9,045 bases of DNA from Gammaproteobacteria bacterium (GTDB taxonomy: Bacteria; Pseudomonadota; Gammaproteobacteria; Xanthomonadales; Wenzhouxiangellaceae), in contig PWWM01000156.1 in assembly GCA_003561495.1 (NCBI GenBank), positions 1 through 9,045 on the forward strand, read 5' to 3'. The notes under the pieces are model-generated. The model did no database searches. It saw only the letters and a list, made by a program, of their open reading frames with translations, and was not told where the DNA came from. Both the position numbers and the translations under genes were made by a program. This document shows positions 5,374 to 9,045 of the stretch, one piece after another; position 1 is the first letter of the stretch; each line of letters begins with the position of its first letter.

Positions 5374-6702
5374 ATGAGCGATACACCCACCTCGATTCGA
5401 CACATGGAGTTGTGGCAGCAATGCATCAGCCGCCTCGAACACCATGTGCCACTCGAAGAGCTCAATACCTGGATTCGACCCTTGCGGCTGGCCGATGGGT
5501 CCAACGGCAAGTTGTGTCTGCAGGCGCCGAACGACTTCGTGTGCGACCAGGTCCGTGACCATTACCTGAAAGCCATTCGCGAATTTTTTGTCAATCACGG
5601 CTTTGAGTCCGAGGCGATCACCATCGAGGTCGGTGAACAACCGGCGCGCCAGAGTAAGCCCAGCCGGTCCAGCGACGTTGGCGCCCATGGACTCGATGAC
5701 CGCTACCGATTCGACAATTTCGTGCTCGGCAACTCCAATGAGCTGGCCTTTGCCGCGGCCAGCCAGGTCGCCAACAATCCCGGGACGGTTTACAACCCCC
5801 TGCTGCTTTACGGTAGCACCGGCCTGGGCAAGACCCACCTGCTGCACGCCGCCGGTCACCAGATTGCCGAAAACAATCCGCAGGCCCGCGTGCTGTACCT
5901 GCATTCGGAAAAGTTTGTCAGCGAAATGATCCAGGCGCTGCGTCGAGACGGTATCGATGCCTTCAAGCGTCGCTACCGCTCGGTCGACACCCTGCTGATC
6001 GACGATATCCAGTTTTTCGCCGGCAAGGACCGTTCGCAGGAAGAATTCTTCCACACCTTCAATACCCTGCTGGAATCGCGCCAACAGATCATCCTGACCT
6101 GTGATCGTTATCCCAAGGAGGTGGACGGCATCGAGGCGCGCCTGCGTTCGCGCTTCGGTTGGGGCCTGACGGTCTCGATCGAACCACCGGATTTCGAAAC
6201 CCGGGTGGCGATTCTGCACAAGAAGGCGCTGGAACGCGGGCTGGATCTGGATGAATCGGTGACCTATCTGATCGCCAAGCGGATGCGCTCGAATGTGCGT
6301 GACCTGGAAGGCGCACTCAATTCACTGATCGCCAACGCGCGATTTTCCGGGCGCCAGATCGATCTTGAATACACCCAGGAGATCCTGCGCGACGTACTGG
6401 CCGTGCATGATCGAATGATCACCATCGAGAATATCCAGAAGCTGGTCGCCGATTACTACCAGCTTCGGGTCGCGGATCTGCTGTCGAAGCGCCGGACACG
6501 CTCGATTGCCCGACCACGCCAGATGGCGATGTTTCTAGCCAAGAACCTGACCGAGCATTCCTTGCCTGAAATCGGCAATGCCTTCGGTGGCAGGGACCAT
6601 ACAACCGTACTGCACGCCTGTCGTAGAATCGAGGCGCTGTGCGAGACCGACGGGCGCTTGCGCGAGGAACGGGCGCGACTGACCCGGGAGTTATCCTCAT
6701 GA
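5374..6702 (+). CDS. dnaA: Chromosomal replication initiator protein DnaA
   Basis: A 442-residue AAA+ ATPase that binds DnaA boxes, melts oriC and helps load the DnaB helicase. Domain I (about 11-85) begins ELWQQCISRLE and holds the helicase and self-contact surface; a short linker (86-108) follows. The AAA+ core has Walker A GSTGLGKT (147-154), Walker B LLIDD (207-211), sensor 1 around LTCD (241-244), the arginine finger in SRFGWG (Arg260) and sensor 2 SNVRDLEG with Arg309. Domain IV ends with the DNA-binding signature GGRDHTTVLHACRRIE (405-420). All catalytic residues are present. The start is less certain: the ATG at 5374 gives about eight residues more than most relatives, while the ATG at 5404 would begin MELWQQC. 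Neither has a close Shine-Dalgarno; GGAGG at 5349-5353 is 20 nt upstream of the first. First gene of dnaA-dnaN-recF. Confidence 0.98.
   Translation: MSDTPTSIRHMELWQQCISRLEHHVPLEELNTWIRPLRLADGSNGKLCLQAPNDFVCDQVRDHYLKAIREFFVNHGFESEAITIEVGEQPARQSKPSRSSDVGAHGLDDRYRFDNFVLGNSNELAFAAASQVANNPGTVYNPLLLYGSTGLGKTHLLHAAGHQIAENNPQARVLYLHSEKFVSEMIQALRRDGIDAFKRRYRSVDTLLIDDIQFFAGKDRSQEEFFHTFNTLLESRQQIILTCDRYPKEVDGIEARLRSRFGWGLTVSIEPPDFETRVAILHKKALERGLDLDESVTYLIAKRMRSNVRDLEGALNSLIANARFSGRQIDLEYTQEILRDVLAVHDRMITIENIQKLVADYYQLRVADLLSKRRTRSIARPRQMAMFLAKNLTEHSLPEIGNAFGGRDHTTVLHACRRIEALCETDGRLREERARLTRELSS
6691..6699 (+). promoter_or_regulatory. Degenerate DnaA box at the end of dnaA
   Basis: TTATCCTCA differs from TTATCCACA at one base. 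It lies in the last codons of dnaA, just before the origin spacer. It could be a weak, ATP-DnaA-type site or a chance match. Confidence 0.35.
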
Positions 6703-6727
6703 GGGACTGGATGAGTACTGCAAAAGC

Positions 6728-6736
6728 TGTGGACAA
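6728..6736 (-). promoter_or_regulatory. DnaA box with one mismatch
   Basis: TGTGGACAA on the plus strand is TTGTCCACA on the minus strand, one change from TTATCCACA. It faces the perfect box at 6752-6760 in the opposite direction, with the palindrome AACCGG-A-CCGGTT between and partly overlapping it. Confidence 0.55.
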
Positions 6737-6747
6737 CCGGACCGGTT
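6735..6747. repeat. Perfect inverted repeat AACCGG-A-CCGGTT
   Basis: Two 6-bp arms around a single A. It shares its first two bases with the DnaA box at 6728-6736 and ends 4 nt before the perfect box at 6752. The single-base centre makes an RNA hairpin unlikely, so a protein-binding site in the origin is the more reasonable reading. Confidence 0.45.
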
Positions 6748-6751
6748 TGAG

Positions 6752-6760
6752 TTATCCACA
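6752..6760 (+). promoter_or_regulatory. DnaA box (perfect) in candidate oriC
   Basis: TTATCCACA, an exact strong DnaA box, about 50 bp after the dnaA stop and about 45 bp before the most AT-rich stretch of the spacer. Confidence 0.85.
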
Positions 6761-6847
6761 ATCCGATCACAGTTTGCAAGCTCGGTTAGTCACTTGGGAG
6801 GACAGATGTAAGTATTTGAAAATAAAGTTAAATTCAGGGTTGTGCTG

Positions 6848-6856
6848 TTATTGACA
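6848..6856 (+). promoter_or_regulatory. Degenerate DnaA box overlapping a -35-like TTGACA
   Basis: TTATTGACA differs from TTATNCACA at one base. Its last six bases form a perfect -35 hexamer, TTGACA, but the sequence 16-18 nt further on is a run of T with no recognisable -10, so a promoter is not claimed. Confidence 0.3.
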
Positions 6857-6884
6857 GGCCCTGTTACTACTGCTTTTTTCTTGT

Positions 6885-6893
6885 TTATACACA
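6885..6893 (+). promoter_or_regulatory. DnaA box (TTATACACA) near dnaN
   Basis: TTATACACA matches the consensus TTATNCACA exactly. It lies 41 bp before dnaN, beyond the AT-rich stretch, so DnaA boxes flank that stretch on both sides. It may also act on dnaN expression. Confidence 0.7.
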
Positions 6894-6922
6894 ATAACAA
6901 CAGTAAACCCGTGAACCTTCCG

Positions 6923-6928
6923 AAGGAG
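6923..6928 (+). promoter_or_regulatory. Ribosome-binding site AAGGAG of dnaN
   Basis: AAGGAG lies 5 nt before the dnaN ATG. It is far better than the sites before dnaA, mnmE, rnpA or recF, suggesting dnaN is translated efficiently and independently. Confidence 0.8.
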
Positions 6929-6933
6929 CAAAG

Positions 6934-8031
6934 ATGAAATTTTCGATCCCACGTGAGGCCCTGCTTGCCCCGATCGCCCAGGTAGTCAACGTGGTCGAGA
7001 GACGGCAAACCTTGCCGGTGCTGGCCAACTTCCTGATCGAGGCCAATGATGATGGCTTGCGCATCACCGGTACCGACATGGAAGTGGAGCTGGTGGCGCT
7101 GGCCAATGCCGAAGTTGCTCAGACCGGATCCATCACCGTTCCGGCCCGCAAGCTGGTCGATATCTGCAAGGCGCTTCCGGAAGGTGTGCAGATGAACATC
7201 CAGCTCAATGACGACAAGCTGGCCATTCATGCCGGGCGTAGCCGCTTTACCCTGGCGACTCTGCCGGCCGGTGAATTTCCTTCCAGTGATCAGGCCGAGA
7301 GCCTGGCCAGCTACCAGATCAGTCAGGGCAAGCTGAGCTGGCTGGTCGACAAGACCAGCTTTGCCATGGCGCACCAGGATGTGCGCCATTACCTCAACGG
7401 GTTGTTGCTGGAGTTTCGCGAGGGCGGCCTGCGCGCTGTGGCGACTGACGGTCATCGCCTGGCCTTGGGCGAAATGGAAGCGGATATCCGTGGCGAGGTG
7501 CGCAGCCTGATCGTTCCGCGCAAGGGTGTTCTGGAAATGAACCGGATCCTGGAAGATGTCGATGAGCCATTGTCGGTCATCATCGGGCAGGGTTTTCTGC
7601 GCATTGATCGTGAACGCATGGTCATGACCACCAAGCTGATCGATGGTCGCTTCCCCGACTACGAGGCGGTCATTCCCATGGCCACCGACCAGGCCCTGAT
7701 TCTGGATCGTGCGGAGATGAGCCAGGCCCTGCAGCGAGCGGCCATTCTCTCCAACGAGAAATACCGCGGCGTGCGCCTGGATCTGGAACCGGGCACGGTC
7801 CGGGTCGTGGCGCATAACCCGCAGCAGGAAGAAGCGGTCGAAGAGGTCGAATCCGATCATACCTTCGACAGCTTCAAGGTCGGATTCAACGTCAACTACC
7901 TGCTCGATGCCCTGAACGCCATCGATGGTGAGAAGGTTCGCATTGCCTTGCGTGATGCCAACAGTTCCTGTCTGGTGACCGCGGTCGACAGCGATTCGGT
8001 CCGCCAGGTGGTCATGCCGTTGAAACTGTAG
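6934..8031 (+). CDS. dnaN: DNA polymerase III beta subunit (sliding clamp)
   Basis: A 365-residue protein that dimerises into a ring around DNA and tethers polymerase III and many repair proteins to the template. It consists of three similar clamp domains (about 1-120, 128-245 and 246-365) with no membrane or signal segment. Recognisable stretches include MKFSIPREALL, LTG-type motif ITGTDMEVE (44-52), GRSRF (101-105), FAMAHQDVRHYLNG (143-156), ATDGHR (170-175), LIDGRFPDY (235-243), the FNVNYLLDALNA segment (318-329) and the C-terminal VMPLKL (360-365) that helps form the partner-binding pocket. Length equals the family norm (E. coli 366). The ATG is supported by AAGGAG 5 nt upstream and by the family N-terminus. 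It follows the candidate oriC and precedes recF by 18 nt. Confidence 0.98.
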   Translation: MKFSIPREALLAPIAQVVNVVERRQTLPVLANFLIEANDDGLRITGTDMEVELVALANAEVAQTGSITVPARKLVDICKALPEGVQMNIQLNDDKLAIHAGRSRFTLATLPAGEFPSSDQAESLASYQISQGKLSWLVDKTSFAMAHQDVRHYLNGLLLEFREGGLRAVATDGHRLALGEMEADIRGEVRSLIVPRKGVLEMNRILEDVDEPLSVIIGQGFLRIDRERMVMTTKLIDGRFPDYEAVIPMATDQALILDRAEMSQALQRAAILSNEKYRGVRLDLEPGTVRVVAHNPQQEEAVEEVESDHTFDSFKVGFNVNYLLDALNAIDGEKVRIALRDANSSCLVTAVDSDSVRQVVMPLKL

Positions 8032-8049
8032 CGCCGGGTTGCGTGACGC

Positions 8050-9045
8050 TTGAGTCTTGATCGACTTCAGATCCGTGGTTTCAGGAATCTTCAGCCCACC
8101 ACCCTGAAACCGGGGTCCGGGGTCAACTGGCTGTTCGGCGACAACGGCGCCGGCAAGACCAGCGTCCTCGAGGCCATTTTCCTGCTGGCCCGCGGCCGGT
8201 CGTTTCGGGTCCGCCAGATTTCCAACGTCATTCAGCATGGACAGAGCGCATTGCAGGTGGTGGCGCGTCGGTTTGAGAATGGGGTGTTTCTCGGCATCGA
8301 GCGCGACGGCGAGGATTGGCGAGGGCGAATCGATGGGCGTGAGACCCGACGCATCAGCGAGTTTGCCGCCACCCTGCCCCTGGTACTGATCGAACCGGAC
8401 AGCCATCGTTTGATTGACGGCGGACCGGATCGCCGCCGCCAGTACCTCGACTGGCAATTGTTCCACGTGGAACCTTCCTACCTGGACGCCTGGCAACGTT
8501 ACGCTCGTTTGTTGCGCCAGCGCAATGCGGGGCTGCGAACCGGGGCATCCATTGCGACCCTTGCCGCGGTCGAGGCGCCCATGGTCCAGGCTGCTCAACG
8601 CATCAATAGTCTCCGTACCACCCAGGTCAAGGCATTGAGTGCCGAGATCGAAGCGCTTCTGGATGCCCTGAAATTTCGCTTGCCAGGACAGATCGACCTG
8701 CGTTATCGACCCGGCCATCCGGCCGATGCCGACCTGGCCACGGCCTTGGCGGATCAGCAAGCCAGTGACCAGGAGCGCGGATTCACCCAGCGCGGACCGC
8801 ACCGGGCCGAGTTGGTGCTGACTTGTGAAGGTCACCCCGCTTCGGTTGAATTGTCCCGCGGCCAGCAGAAGTTGTTGGCCATTATTCTTCTGCTCGCGCA
8901 ACTGAGCCTATTCCAGCGCCACGCCAGTCACCGGCCGATGTTGCTGCTGGATGATCCGGTCTCGGAACTGGACACCGGTCATCTAGACCAGTTGCTGGAC
9001 TGGATCGAAGGCCAAGATTTTCAGAGTTGGGTTACCGCAACCGAA
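8050..9045 (+). CDS. recF: DNA replication and repair protein RecF, 3' end missing
   Basis: The first 332 codons of RecF, an SMC/ABC-like ATPase that with RecO and RecR loads RecA at single-strand gaps. Walker A GDNGAGKT (30-37), ABC signature LSRGQQK (268-274), Walker B MLLLDD (297-302) and D-loop SELD (305-308) are all present, and the frame is unbroken. I start it at TTG 8050: the in-frame codon two before it is TGA, so no earlier start exists, and the resulting N-terminus MSLDRLQIRGFRNL matches the family. No Shine-Dalgarno is visible, so translation probably depends on dnaN, whose stop is 18 nt upstream. The family is usually about 355-370 residues, so a few dozen codons lie beyond the window. 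gyrB would be the expected next gene but cannot be seen. Confidence 0.96.
   Translation, partial: MSLDRLQIRGFRNLQPTTLKPGSGVNWLFGDNGAGKTSVLEAIFLLARGRSFRVRQISNVIQHGQSALQVVARRFENGVFLGIERDGEDWRGRIDGRETRRISEFAATLPLVLIEPDSHRLIDGGPDRRRQYLDWQLFHVEPSYLDAWQRYARLLRQRNAGLRTGASIATLAAVEAPMVQAAQRINSLRTTQVKALSAEIEALLDALKFRLPGQIDLRYRPGHPADADLATALADQQASDQERGFTQRGPHRAELVLTCEGHPASVELSRGQQKLLAIILLLAQLSLFQRHASHRPMLLLDDPVSELDTGHLDQLLDWIEGQDFQSWVTATE

Larger units (their letters stand above)
6846..6899. repeat. 8-bp perfect inverted repeat TGTTATTG / CAATAACA
   Basis: The arms are 6846-6853 and 6892-6899, separated by 38 nt that include a T-run (6874-6879) and the DnaA box at 6885-6893. The right arm overlaps the last two bases of that box, and the left arm overlaps the weak box at 6848-6856. 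It could form a long-looped stem in a dnaN leader transcript or be a pair of binding sites; chance in AT-rich DNA is possible. Confidence 0.35.
6703..6933 (+). other. Candidate replication origin (oriC) between dnaA and dnaN
   Basis: A 231-base spacer with two perfect DnaA boxes (6752-6760 and 6885-6893) and weaker ones at 6728-6736 and 6848-6856, plus one at the end of dnaA. It contains a strongly AT-rich stretch (6801-6850 is 30% GC, with only 3 G/C in 6811-6830) and a second at 6861-6910 (32% GC), against a background near 60%. A dnaA-adjacent spacer with DnaA boxes beside an AT-rich tract is the standard layout of a bacterial origin. The AT-rich part between the boxes is the likely unwinding element. 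A 51-codon open frame (6699-6854) and a perfect 8-bp inverted repeat also lie here. The dnaN promoter must be here or further upstream, but I cannot fix it: TTGACA at 6851-6856 has no good -10 at the right distance. Confidence 0.7.

Noticed and set aside
5329..6219. Open frame of 296 codons antisense to dnaA
   Set aside because: Lies opposite conserved DnaA sequence, with no family resemblance.
6854..6879. Intrinsic terminator ACAGG-C-CCTGT with a T-run before dnaN
   Set aside because: The stem is too short with a single-base centre and the T-run begins 9 nt after it.
6790..8901. Open frame of 703 codons on the minus strand across dnaN and recF
   Set aside because: It is entirely antisense to two clearly conserved genes; long antisense frames are expected in high-GC codon usage, and its translation matches no family I recognise.

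Overview
The window is the chromosomal replication-origin neighbourhood of a gammaproteobacterium with roughly 60% GC. The gene order (rpmH, rnpA, yidC and mnmE running left; dnaA, dnaN and recF running right) and the close protein matches to gammaproteobacterial families support this. The lineage may be near the Xanthomonadales/Chromatiales boundary. That finer placement is inference from sequence style only (YidC reads much like Xanthomonas YidC) and is not proven here.

Left half, all on the minus strand and read from right to left: rpmH (ribosomal protein L34), rnpA (RNase P protein), yidC (inner-membrane insertase), mnmE (tRNA-modifying GTPase), a small two-CBS-domain protein with its own sigma-70-like promoter, a fructosamine-kinase-family protein, and at the left edge the first 12 codons of a probable glutathionyl-hydroquinone reductase. 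The usual yidD between rnpA and yidC is absent: only one base separates those two genes.

Right half, all on the plus strand: dnaA (initiator), a 231-base AT-rich spacer with DnaA boxes that is the best oriC candidate, dnaN (sliding clamp), and recF with a TTG start, which runs off the right edge with only its last few dozen codons missing. A second spacer, between rpmH and dnaA, carries the divergent promoters and one perfect DnaA box overlapping the putative dnaA -10 element.

Together these genes cover initiation (DnaA), the replication clamp (DnaN), gap repair (RecF), and the RNA-processing, translation and membrane-insertion genes that commonly sit beside the origin. Transcription on both sides points away from the origin. 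The less ordinary features are the missing yidD, degenerate 7-bp tandem repeats placed directly after two stop codons, several weak or misplaced ribosome-binding sites, and a small open frame across the oriC spacer that overlaps the dnaA stop as ATGA. I see no mobile element, CRISPR array, tRNA or rRNA, and no evidence of a new multigene system.
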